Made by a program: the position numbers and the translations under genes | DNA from: Triplophysa rosa | Taxonomy: Eukaryota > Chordata > Actinopteri > Cypriniformes > Nemacheilidae | Direction: 5' to 3' | Length of the DNA stretch: 64,000 nucleotides | NCBI RefSeq assembly: GCF_024868665.1 | Contig: NC_079891.1 | Coordinates: forward strand, 17,438,712-17,502,711 | Part shown: positions 49,601-60,803 of the stretch, one piece after another | Position numbering within the stretch: the stretch's first letter is position 1 | Layout of the letters: each line of letters opens with the position of its first letter | Notes under the pieces: model-generated | Told to the model about the DNA's origin: nothing | Database searches by the model: none | What the model saw: the letters and a program-made list of their open reading frames with translations, nothing else

Positions 49601-52600
49601 AGCCAAGTAATGGTTCTTCTCGGTTTCTTTTGATTGTTATCAGAAATAATCTACAGGCACTCTATTGTTTGTGAATGTGTACCGGAAGTTACGTTGGGGA
49701 TCACAAAAGTGTGCATGCGCAGTAACATTTGTTTATGTTGTTAAGATGAAACTGTTTACACATATTGCAAAACTGTAACCCAGCAAGAATCTGTTCTGAA
49801 CTATTGAAGAGTTGGTAAATAACAATATATACTCTTCAAACCTTCTGAATAAAGACATAAATATTATTTTTTTCTGACTTGGACAAATGTGCACACAATA
49901 GTTCAATCATATAAAGCATCAATGATGTGGAAAAAATGAAGAGGAAATCAAATAAAACATTTTCAGATAAAGGATAAATAAATGTGGCAGACCAACATTT
50001 GGTGGTCAGATATATATGCAAAATTTCATACATGTTTTCAGTAGAAAAGAAGCTTAGAATTGCACAAACCTTCCAGATAATGCTTTTCTAATGGAGAGAG
50101 AGGAAAGAGGGAAAAGAAACAAAAAGAACGAGTCTTTAGTGTGATTTTCATTTGCTGTATAAATTTTAAATTAAAGATTTCCGTCGAAATACGCGAGTGA
50201 CCAAGAATGTATAAAAAAGGGGTTTTCTATTTACTGAAATCTTTCCACTCTACACTAGAGTATATGCATTTAGCTATACCAAAATGAAACATTCAAGCTT
50301 TACTTTTGATCTGAACATCAAAAGAAAGTTAGTGAATACATCAAATATCACTGTGGTGTGACTTGGGGCTGGGCTGATGAACCATGATCTCCTTCAGGAG
50401 GTTGACATGCTACCAATCCAATGTTTCACATTATATTCTGATCCGTAAAGCCTGTTCATGCCAAGTTGGACTTTTCTGCACAAGAATGTAAAATAAAACA
50501 ATGCATCCCAAAACCCCTGTATTTAAACAGAATTTACAATAATACATTTTTAGAAATGGGTTGTCATTTGCAATACAGCATGTTCATGACAGGATTGCAT
50601 TTCATTGAAGTTAGCATGGGGAATTTGAGTCTTATCTGACAGACGTCAATAATATCCTGTGAACATCACTTATTTGTATCAGACTTGGCATGAACAAGCC
50701 TTTGCTGACTCAAATCAAACTGAAATGAAATTGCAGATCTAACAGCACAATCATGTGTTGGGTTTAGTGATGTGATGTGATGTGAGGCCAAGTATGGTGT
50801 TCCATACTCGGAATTTGTGCTCTGCATTTAACCTTTTTAAGTGCACACACACAGAAGTGAGTAACACACACACCGTGAACACACACCCAGAGCAGTGAGC
50901 AGCCATTGCTACGGCAATGTTTGGGGGAACGGTGCCTTGCTCAAGGGTCTCACCTCAGCCGTGGTATTGAAGGTGGAGGAGAGTGATGATCATTCACACC
51001 CCCCACCTACAATCCCTGCTGGTACTGAGGCTCGAACCGGCAACTTAGGGTTACAGGTACGAGTCTCTAACCATTAGGCCACGACTGCCCCTTACATGTT
51101 TACATGCAGTTATACAAATCCAGCTGACAAATGGAAGAATAGGACATATGGACTTACTGTATGTAGGATGAACAAGAACATGGATTTTGGCACATATGAG
51201 AAATATATAAAGTATGTATATCTATATATTTTGAGGGCAGATGTGGACTTTCATGCAGTGAACAAACAAGAGAAGAAACAAACTCAGAGTGAGTCATGTG
51301 AGGTGCTCACCTGTACGCCAGGACTGACGGGAGTCAGAGGATACATCTGGAACATTGCCTGGCCATAGACGGTAGGGGGCTGTTGTACTACAATGGAAGG
51401 GCTAGGCTGACCCTGGGGCCGAGTCAGGGTGGGAGTTGTTGCTGGTTTGGGCTGACGAAAACAAAAAGGAAGACAAAGTATAACAATTTACATTTCTTTG
51501 CACTTTTCCAGGACTTTAATCATGCAAATTTCAAGATACAATTTTAAATGTAGTAAAAGGACAACTGAAAGTTGACATTTAAAATGACAAAGATGACCCA
51601 AGAACTTTAAAGGTACAGTGTATTTTTGTCTCATACCATCCCAGATAAGACAGTGTTTCCAACACAATTGAAATAATAAAATAAGCTACTGATATACTTA
51701 CAGGGGAACAAAACACTCTTGGGTTAAACTCCTTGGCATTGGGATTGAGAGTAGATTTTCTAACACTCCTGAAAACATTATACAAGATCATACATAAACT
51801 TTCTGTAGGTCAATAAAACAACAATAAATTTAATTTAAACTTCAAATGTATATTTCCTTCAAACTTGTCATTTATACACTTTTTTTAAATAATACACATT
51901 CAAAAATGCTATAAATGTTTAACTAATTTGACAATATATTTGATAACCGAATCACATTCTGACTCACTCTGCTACAGGGTCATTCTTTTCCTCCTTATCG
52001 TCTTTATCTTTTGCAGCAGTATTGGCAAGAGGTGAGCTGGTCTGGACGCCCTGAGATGTCACATCAGGCCCTCGTTTCTGCTCCGCTACGGCAGTGGAGG
52101 GAGACAGCGAAGCGGTTCCAGTTTTACTTCCTGTTGGTCCGATGCTCAGATGAACGGCAGTGGAGCCCTCTTCACAATTGGAGGACTCTGTGGAGACTTT
52201 GGGTCCTGTTGAATCTCCTGCGTTCTTGTCAACTTGTTGATCCTTTGGCTTTTCCCCTAGGTCCCGTGGAGACTTGTTCACCATGGGCTCAAACACTGGA
52301 TCTGGATTTGAGCTGGACTGCAACTAAAAAGTATGGCACAATTGAAATGAAGATTACTTATTAATGTTTAAGAACGCAAATAATGGGAGAAAAATAAACT
52401 TACCCTGAAATTATCACTAAATTGCTTTAAATTATCTAGTTGTTTCCGGTGGTCTGACGCCATGCTGGGAGGTCCTAAAAGTCAAATAAAATACATTTAC
52501 ATTTCCGCATTTGGCAGAGGCTTTTATCCAAAGCGATTTACATTGCATTATTCTAAACATTTGTATCAGAGTATATGCAATCCCTGGGATCGAACCCATG

Positions 52601-55600
52601 ACCTTGACGTTGCTAGCGCCATGCTCTAACCATTTAAATTGAATATGATTTATAATAGAAATTCCAGAGTAGTCTTAAGTCTGTGTTTTTCTACTTCACA
52701 GTGTCAGCAATTTTGTGGTAAAATATAAATTCTTGAAAAGCCACATCCTTAATTCATTCTGACAGGTTGCAGTTTTTGCTTCTACATGCTTTCTTTTGTT
52801 AACTCGGAAAAACTGTGTGCAGCAATACACAAACAAAACAGCTTGAGCAAAAGCTAAAAATGTACACTAAAAACTGCTGTCCAAAGACAATAGATTGCAT
52901 GACAGTCACTGCAGATACACACCTTTGCTGATGGATCGAGAACTTTCAAGAGGCTTCACATTCTCCTTGTTGGCGTTGGGAGAATTCTGCCTTGCCTCTA
53001 GTATTCTTGACTCTTTGGCTATTATAAAAAAAGAACTGTTTTAAGATCTTGTACAAAAAAGTCTGAACTTAAAAGTATCGCTGAACAGAATCTAACTCAT
53101 ACATAACCTTTAAAGCGCAGAAACAATTCCAAGCTTTACTGTTGCATGTGACTTATTGTGCAATGTGGACTTCTCACCCTGTTCTATTGGAGATGCATCC
53201 AGGTTGGTGGCTGGGTTTGCTGCTGTGGGTGATGTCGCTGTTGTGGAAACTGTTACAGAGTCGACTGGCACTGTGCCAGCCTGAGGGGAAGACACACAAG
53301 AGGGGTTCTGGGCACCTCCGCCAACGCTACTCTGTCGAGGTGAACGAGGTCTGTGCGCTGAAAGGAAGATGTAAAATTAGTCAGCAGTTTTATTCCTTAG
53401 ACAGTGTTCACGACATGAGATTTACAGCCCAAGACTTACCACCACTAACAACAGATGACCAGGTTCCTCCAGATGGGCTGCTGCGAGCAGGTGGAGGAGC
53501 TGAACCCTCCGCTGCACCTTGAGACATGAAATCCCCAGCAGGAGGCCCACAGCCCCGACATGAAGCCACTCTATGAGGTCTGGGGGTCCGCTGTGACTTG
53601 GGAGACATTCGTGGAGGACCTACATTCACAGAGAGATGAGATTTCTTATTTTCATAATATCAAATAAAGCCAAGTTTGGGGCATTTGTCTAAATGTGGCA
53701 TTCTCCAAACCCAGTGCAACCAGTGCTGTTTTAGTAAATCGTGATATTCAAAATCCCGTAAAATAAAAAGGGGTCACCTACCAAAGTAAATAAGACTTAA
53801 AGAGTACATAACATGAGATCAAGAAAATTACATTTCATGCAGTGTGTAATGTTGCCGTGTTTGAAAGTAAGCAGTCTGCCAAGTTGTAAATCCGAAGGTG
53901 AATGAATAACAACGTTATTGGCTTGGAAAAAAGGGAGTCGAATCTGAATCACGCAGACGAGTCGCCCCTAGTCCGATTCGCGAACCGCTGTGGATTTACA
54001 TCACTACATATAGTTCCCGCCTACGTTTTGCTAGGACCGCCCACAAAAACTTCACTCTTCTCCCCCAAACACTGTAGCTCGTGAGCCTCATTTGCGGTAG
54101 ACCAATCACAGCAGACTAGACCATATGACCAATCACATCAGACTAGGCTAGCGGAAAGGAGGGGATTAGACAGATGAATCGCTGAACGAATCAATTGAGA
54201 GTCAGTCAAAAAGTATGGTAAGAATAACTACCTATTATTACGAAATAATAGTGTTTTTACACCTTCTATGTACATAAACTTGTTGTTGGACACTCTATAA
54301 ACCAAAGTAGGACCTTAAAAATCCCTAGTTATGTACTCTTTAAATATGTAGGAGATATATCTGAATATTTCTTCATATGTTTTTAACACATACCATTACA
54401 ATCATGACTAAGCCCTTTGAGTAATTTTGAATTAAATGTTAATATTATTTATAGCTAAATTATATTTTAACTGAAGAGGCTGTCAGTTAACTGGAAACCG
54501 ACATCCCCAATGTTAAAGTGCATCTGTGCAATCCATTGCCAAAATACACACCCAGCACTTAAACGCACACCAAAAGACGTGAGAATAAAACGTGGCCTAA
54601 ATACACTTCACTCATGCATAGAAAGGCGGGTGGCTATAGAAACTGGAACAAGAGGAGGGGTGAGTTATTTTATTAAACACAAAGAAAGTCCCACAGCTGT
54701 TAGTGGAAGCCTTGGATCAGGCATTTGGATTGAAAAACGTGAACCTGAGCTGTGGTGCCAAAACACAATGGCTGCCCAGTCTTGAGTTTCTGGTACCTTC
54801 TGAGGACAGGCGTTTTGGGATGGTGGACATTTGCCCCAGGGAGCCATGAGCAGAGGGGTGAGACAGGGGCCTCGAGGGCCTGGATGGGGGTCTGGAGGGA
54901 GGCCTGGTGGGCGTGGCCGCCCGGGGCGGGAGAGAGTTGGTGGGGCCTGACTGGTAACGAGACGGAGTGCGAGAGGAGGGAGATGGGCAGCGTGTGGGCC
55001 AAGGGTGAGCACCTGATAGAAATTAAATCAGTGGAAATGAGAGGAAAGAAAAATTGTATTGCGAGGGAAAGAGAGAGAAGAGAGAGAGAGAAGAGAGAGA
55101 GAGAGAAGAGAAGAGAGAGAGAGAGAGAGAGAGAAGAAGAGAGGAGAGAGAAGAGAGAGAGAGAGAGAGAAGAGAAGGAGAGAGAGAAGAGAGAGAGAGA
55201 GAGAGAAGAGAAAGAAACTGAGAAGACGATAGGGAGAAAGAAAGGGTAAAATGGACATGAAAATTTTAAAGAAACTTTAAAAACGATAGCTTGAGGTGGT
55301 TAAATAAAAAGTGATGGATAAGCATAAGAGTTATGAGAAAGTATACTGGGGAGATGCAAATTTAAGACACTAAAGAACAGAAATTATGCTTAACTCAAAG
55401 ATAATTGATTTAATGTTGACTCAATGTTAAATGAACGTTAAATTGTTTTTTCTCAACATATCTTTGCTACCTGGGAAATCAAACAATGGTTTGTCATGAA
55501 AATTCTAGAAAGATTAATAGACACAATATGAGGTCTAAAAGGAGGCTGTTTGGCATTAGGCGTGGACAAAATTTAAGACATGGGCGTATAAGTGGGTATG

Positions 55601-57506
55601 TAGTGGTTCCAAGAGAGGCATGAACCACCTATAGTCACCAAACTTAAAAATGTACGCACATTACATTACCTCCGGCAAACATGAAGTCAGTCATTTAGGA
55701 TCACATTAGGCCATTTCAAATATTATCTGATTCTCACCACATTTGTTCCACATTATGCCAAAACTTTGAAGACAGCAAACTGAAATAGATTTTTCAAATA
55801 TTTAGCAATACCGCCATGGCTAGGTTATTAAATAAAGGGAAACGGAAAGTATCCCATATCTTCCATGTGCATTGTGTAATTGAGATCTATCAAATCTATG
55901 CCATTGGGTCTGTTGACCTGGATGTGACTGTTGTGGGTAATGTTCATAACGTTGTAGATCACCCAAAATTAATTCAAGCAGATAAATCATCTTGTACCTC
56001 CATTGACTACACGCTGATCTGTGTTGTAGTCGTGAGGTCCAGATCTGGGTGCAGGTGGCCCAGCTGGGTGTGGGTGACGGCCAGCTCCCCATGACATGCC
56101 TGCTTCTTTGTTCCTCTGAACAGGGGGAATGTATTTATTCTCCCTATTAAAAAAATAGGTTCATTTAGCAACTAGCACTATTATGTGATCCAAATACAAA
56201 ACGGAGACAAAGCAGTGGTAGTGTAATTGAAGGTTCACCTGTTGAGGCTGTGAAGCTCTCTCTCTCCACGCACCACAGCAGTATATTTCTCTTCCTCTGA
56301 CCGCTCGTCATTCTCCAGGGCCACGCGGGCCTTGTAGCTGGCGCTAGCCTCAATCTCGTCTGCCAGCTGTGCTGCACGAGCCTCCCGCTTGAGGAACTCC
56401 TCCGAGTTGTCTCGCTCCAAGGGCACCCTGGGATGTTAGAGAAAGCAAAAATATTTTTCCACGATTTAGAGTAATAGTAAACTCATCGAAAGGACTAAAG
56501 TCCAAAAATGTTAACATCTTCAGTATAGTTTGCGGGAATCCTCTGCCTAGAATTTGCAAAAATGTTCCTCAGACTTTTTGAGGTCTCACCCAACTCTTTG
56601 AGTTCTCATCTATGCTCAGCTCTTATGGACTGCTTTTTCATCATTATTCAAAGCCTTCCATTTCAAAACCTTGTCATTAATAAAAGGAAACCAATGTTTG
56701 TAGAATTATACTTTTGTCTACAACACTGATTTCAGACATTTAGGCATACACCTTCAGAGCAAAAGATATGTAAGGTCAAGCAAAACATTACAATAACCAT
56801 TTAAAATCATACTGTAGGTGGACTTACGTGTATGAAGACAAGCTGCTGTCATAGGTGGACTTCAAACCGTAAGTCTCCTCGTTGTATTTAAACATTTCAT
56901 CAGGATCCCAACCGTTACACTGAGGAGAGGGATACGGTTTCAAAATCTCTTATAAAACAAAATTCGGAAATCTGATTGGTCATGCCATCGTAAAACATCA
57001 CATAAATCTGATATTACTGTCCCAACTGTAAAACAACTGTTAGTCCAATGAACTAAACTGTCACATTTGTTGCCTTCTATCGTATTGCTGTTTTATTATA
57101 AAAGGCATTTATTTGACAGGCTCAGTGTTGATGAGAGCTTCAGAATCAGCATATGACAAACCAGATTGAACTTTGAGTCACCCACAGACAGATCAGGCCA
57201 CATCTCAAATGTTCAGTCATTGTAACAGCATTGTTTTATACAACCCTTATCCATGAGAGAACATTGAGTGGCTTATTGTTTAAACAATTAAGACATTTTA
57301 ACTAATCATTTTAAAAATAGAATGATTAAATGATAACTGCAATCCGTACATTATGTTCCCCAATGTCGACTGTCGTCTTACCAGGTCTGTATCAAGAGAT
57401 TCCAGACTGCCCGAGATGTGCTGCTCTCCTCCATCCCAGGGCTGCAGATCCTTCTCTTTGTGCTCCCCATTCACACGAGCACTAACTGCACTGTCTGTGA
57501 AGTTAT
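46617..57506 (-). CDS. atxn2: Ataxin-2, partial (18 3' exons; N-terminus beyond window)
   Basis: RNA-binding regulator of mRNA stability and translation, found in stress granules and partner of PABP. Exons, 5' to 3': 57382-57506, 56828-56919, 56239-56427, 55998-56143, 54797-55012, 53440-53619, 53178-53357, 52923-53018, 52404-52474, 51968-52323, 51702-51768, 51311-51451, 49037-49103, 48311-48504, 47827-47953, 47100-47476, 46802-46976, 46617-46645. All phases match (2828 nt; about 942 codons). First residues here are FTDSAVSARVNGEHKEKDLQ. The LsmAD segment runs through NGWDPDEMFKYNEETYG and LKREARAAQLADEIEAS. Ser/Pro/Arg-rich disordered regions follow, then the PABP-binding PAM2 motif STLNPNAKEFNPR (exon 51702-51768). 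The Pro/Gln/His-rich C-terminus ends VQGHHQQQL, as in human ATXN2. Sequence such as VPNMPQQRPDQHH supports ATXN2 over ATXN2L. The Lsm domain and any polyQ tract are not in the window. Confidence 0.94.
48641..48723. repeat. Short tandem duplication (49-bp period) in atxn2 intron
   Basis: AAACACAATACACACAAGAT starts at 48641 and again at 48690, each followed by GAACAATAAATC. Two copies, the second partial. Confidence 0.85.
50755..51091 (-). mobile_element. tRNA-derived SINE with A and B boxes, in atxn2 intron
   Basis: On the minus strand the head reads GGGGCAGTCGTGGCCTAATG. The A box TGGCCTAATGG is at 51071-51081 and the B box GGTTCGAGCC at 51029-51038. A body with ACGGTTCCCCC/GCAATGGCTGCTCACTGC follows, then a tail of TCACA units near 50775. 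The pol III boxes look intact. It is about 210 bases upstream of (lower coordinate than) the exon at 51311. Confidence 0.8.
52494..52632 (-). mobile_element. tRNA-derived SINE with L2-type tail, in atxn2 intron
   Basis: The minus strand reads TGGTTAGAGCATGGCGCTAG, then the B box GGTTCGATCC (52587-52596), then a short body. It ends with ATCGCTTTGGATAAAAGCC and AAATGTAAATGTA, the same 3' tail as the LINE at 1170-2433. The very 5' end (start of the A box) is missing. Confidence 0.75.
53801..54338. mobile_element. TTAA-flanked non-autonomous DNA transposon, copy 2 of 2, in atxn2 intron
   Basis: Flanked by TTAA (53797-53800, 54339-54342). Ends AGAGTACATAACATGAGATC and AGTTATGTACTCT. Shared with 2937-3462 in reverse. 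Contains ACCAATCACAGCAGACTAGA and a nearby second ACCAATCACATCAGACTAGG. Non-coding. Confidence 0.85.
55066..55219. repeat. Long (GA)n purine tract in atxn2 intron
   Basis: About 150 bases of nearly pure GAGA/GAAGAGA on the plus strand, so pyrimidine (CT)n in the atxn2 transcript. It begins 54 bases upstream of the exon 54797-55012 acceptor. The Arg/Glu and Ser/Leu frames over it are artefacts. Confidence 0.95.
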
Positions 57507-59199
57507 CTTTACCATAAACCAAACATACACAAACATAACAAAATTAATATTACTTACTACATTAGAATGCAAAACCAACAACCACCAAGGTACAGAAAAC
57601 AGTCATGCACATGTGTGATATATGGTGACAAAGAAAAAGAGGTATTTCTGAACAGACACAAATGGAGGGCAAGTGTGAGGATTTCAAACATAAAACAGCA
57701 ATCTTGGTTTATTGCAATACAGCACACACAATAAGGCCATGTTCTCAGAAAACAAGGAGATGAGTTTGATTTTGCTGGGTCCAACACATTCTTGGGTCGA
57801 TCGTAAGTTTCCCAGCCATGTTTCGAGAGAAGGTGAGTGCGTAACCTATGTCTCAATGCTCTTATCAATCCATTATTCCCCTCTAGTTAAAAGATAAGTA
57901 TTTCTTTGACAGAACTGGATAGAATTTTATTTCAAGATGTTGACCTATGAGGATGTCCTACTCAGCAAAATTTGTAAAGATGAGCTTTATTTCACCTTTC
58001 CTTTTCATTACTGAAAAACTTATAATAAAATCAATAATATTTATAACCAGAGAACTTTATTTTTCCGTCTGTGACACCTCCTCGGTCGGAGTTGATTAAA
58101 TGCAGTGACTCAAACCAACACAGAGGTCAAAATTATTAAACCATTCTGTGGTGGTGTGACGAAAAACATAGGTAAAAAAGATTTTGTATAAGCTTCCACA
58201 TAATAGCCACACTTACACTGTCTACACCAGACGTGACTGGCGTGACACGACCACGGCTTGTTCTTAATGGGTTTTCGCATCCAGTGTGGACAAAATGTTA
58301 AACTATAATAGGTTCTAATGCGTTCTAGTGTCTTTTATCGTGTCATGCCGCACCACATCCGGTGTAGACACGGTATTATGTCTGTTCATAGAAATAAGCA
58401 GATAAAATAATGCCACTTTCATGGCTTTTATTTTCAAATTTTATAAAATAAAAACTTTGTCATTGTCAATCGGTGCACATCACTGGCTAAAATATTACTT
58501 TTAAATATTGCTCTAATGATGCAGGTTGACAGCTGGTTGTTAGGTTTATGCTGCTGTTGTAAAATAAAGCTTATTCAGCTTTTTTGGTCCTGAATCACTG
58601 AAAAAGTAGTTTCCAGTCTCTCTTATGTTTATTTGCACAGTGTAAGCACATCTTTTCATGATGTTTATATATTGCTGTATATATATTGTTGTACATTAGA
58701 CTTTCTGTATTTTTGAATTAGAGTAAGTTTAATTATTAATTTAAAACTAAACTTAAAATGATTGCAGATTGACTCAGATTTGCTGGTAAAAATCTAAATG
58801 CATCAACACATCGTTCCCCCTTATTCAGAGAGCAAGATTCCTGAGAACATGGCCTTCAACAGAATAAGCCCAAGGTTAGAGGTCACAGAGAACATGACAG
58901 TACATACAGAAGGATTAGATTAAAAATCAATACATTAATAAAAAATACATTGTGAGAAATACATGCATTTCAATTAGTTTTCTAAGCATTTAAAAAAATA
59001 AATGCTTATTTTAAAATTTGAATGAAAACATGAATGAACTTTTCCAACTAGTATAAAGTATTTAAATAGAAGCATTAGATTTGCTTTATTCATTGCCCTT
59101 TTTTATTGGTTTCCCAAAATTATTGCTTGTTTTCTTTAGATATATTTTGTATTTAATGCAGAATTATGTTAGGAAAAAAAGAGCTGCTTTTTCCCTGAA
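57507..59199. other. atxn2 upstream intron, mostly unassigned
   Basis: No ataxin-2 exon upstream of 57506 is recognisable in the rest of the window, so this is probably a long intron. The 103-residue minus-strand frame at 57557-57868 has no similarity that I recognise. One MITE (58214-58375) is present. Confidence 0.45.
58214..58375. mobile_element. Short MITE with TIRs
   Basis: CACTGTCTACACCAGACGTG at the left faces CACATCCGGTGTAGACACGG at the right (imperfect inverted repeats about 20 bases long). Non-coding interior. Confidence 0.6.
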
Positions 59200-59491
59200 A
59201 GAGATAGTTCACCCAAAAATGAAAATTCTGTCATCATTGACTTTGTTCTGCAGAATACAAAAGAAGATATTTTGAAGAATGTTGGTAACCGAACAATGGC
59301 GGTACCCAATCACCTCTGTTGTATAGACACACAACCAATGCAAGTCAATGGGAACCGCCATGTTTCGGTTACCAACATTCTTCAAATGATCTTCTTTTGT
59401 GGTCTGCAGAAGAAAGAACGTCATACGGGTTTGAAATGAAAAGAGGGTGAGTGAATGATAACAGAATTTCATTTTGGGGTGAATTATGCCT
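59200..59491. mobile_element. Angel-like MITE
   Basis: AGATAGTTCACCCAAAAATG at the left, GGGGTGAATTATGCC before TTAA (59492-59495) at the right. The arms AAGAAGATATTTTGAAGAATG and CATTCTTCAAATGATCTTCT are separated by GTAACCGAAC / GTTTCGGTTAC. Confidence 0.85.
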
Positions 59492-60803
59492 TTAAGCAGG
59501 AGGATCAAAATTCTCCGGTTGTCATTTAGTCATGATTTTGCAGACTAAAATCCACAGATTCATTACGTAAACCTGTGATGTTTGTTGAATAAAGCAACAC
59601 CACCTAATATAACATCATCAGGTTCATGTAATGTAATGATAATTAAAATGTTATATTAGCTACTTGCAGCCAGCTTTGAGTGGATTGAGCACTTCTTTTT
59701 TATCAGAACACAAATCATAAATAAAAACACTAAGCCCCGGTTTCACAGACAAGGCTTAAGCCTTAAGCTGTCTTAACTGAAAATTACTTGCCCTGAGAAA
59801 TCTTAAAATATGTCAGTGCTATTGTTTTGTTTCAAGATGCACACAAGTAATGTTTTTTTCTTAGGCATTTTAATGAAAATGACTTAAATTGCCTAAATTA
59901 ACTAAGGGTGCGTTTATATTTGGCATTAACATGCGATCTGTATCTGGATGTTGGCCACATACACATTGAAAAGACAAGTGTAAACGCTAGGAGTGTAACG
60001 GTTCTCGGTAAATAATTGAACCGCACGGTTCTCCACCAACGGTTCAGCACACGGTCCAACGCGCTTGGACCGCGGTTCATCTTAAATCTGACGACGCATT
60101 TATAATGTGGTTCGTTAAAAATGATAATGCATAAAACAGACTGACAAAGTTCAGCTAATGTATGTTTGTCGATGGATACACATTTAATACCTAAAACAAA
60201 TAAAATAACGTAGACAAATTTCAATTGACGTATGCTGTAATATGACCAGTCATTTATGCTTTCATCACCCGGTGTTGTGAGCGCGCGAGTGCAGGTGAGA
60301 CCTGAACAGCACGTGTTGCTGTTTAAACTAAACTCATTCAAGCCTTGCCAATTTAAACATTTAAGTGCAAGATGATGCAGAAGAAAACTCACTTGCGCGC
60401 TGTGAGAAGATCCGAAGCGCGCATAAGGAAAGTCTCAGACATGGCGCAAATATTGAGTTGTCTTTGAAGCGCTTAAACGGACAAATTCACACACGAAGTA
60501 GGTCAACATGCCTATCTTGTCAAGTATCTTAACAAACATAATAGGTTATGTCCTAAGTGAACGGACGAAACGGACGAAAAACAATGCATGTGTACAGTAT
60601 CAGTGTTCTGGATGTGTTTCATTCCTCTTAAAGCGACAGCAGCATATTCCTGCTGTCTGTTAAAAGTCAAGGAAATCACTCACTGCTTGTGACTCAATAG
60701 CTTCTGTAACTTCAATTATGATTCGTCTTTATTTAATTTGTACATATGCAATGTTATGTTTTATTTGATTACTTTAATCCATTTCTACCGTAAAAGGTAT
60801 ATA

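Noticed and set aside
50070..50087. Possible 18-nt in-frame microexon of atxn2 (KSIIWK) between exons 51311-51451 and 49037-49103
   Set aside because: It has AG and GT borders and fits phase 0, but the donor (GTTTGT) is weak, the residues do not fit the Pro/Met-rich context, and I know of no such segment in ataxin-2.
51029..51091. Functional tRNA gene
   Set aside because: A and B boxes are present but no acceptor stem closes; it is the head of a SINE.
54752..55258. Open frames of 165 and 76 residues rich in Arg/Glu and Ser/Leu
   Set aside because: They read the antisense of an atxn2 exon and the GA tract.
57557..57868. 103-residue minus-strand frame upstream of the first visible atxn2 exon
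   Set aside because: No similarity to the ataxin-2 Lsm region or any family I know, and no splice context that would join it to 57506.
59898..60392. 164-residue minus-strand frame
   Set aside because: It spans the ends of the Harbinger-like and hAT elements; chance frame within transposon sequence.
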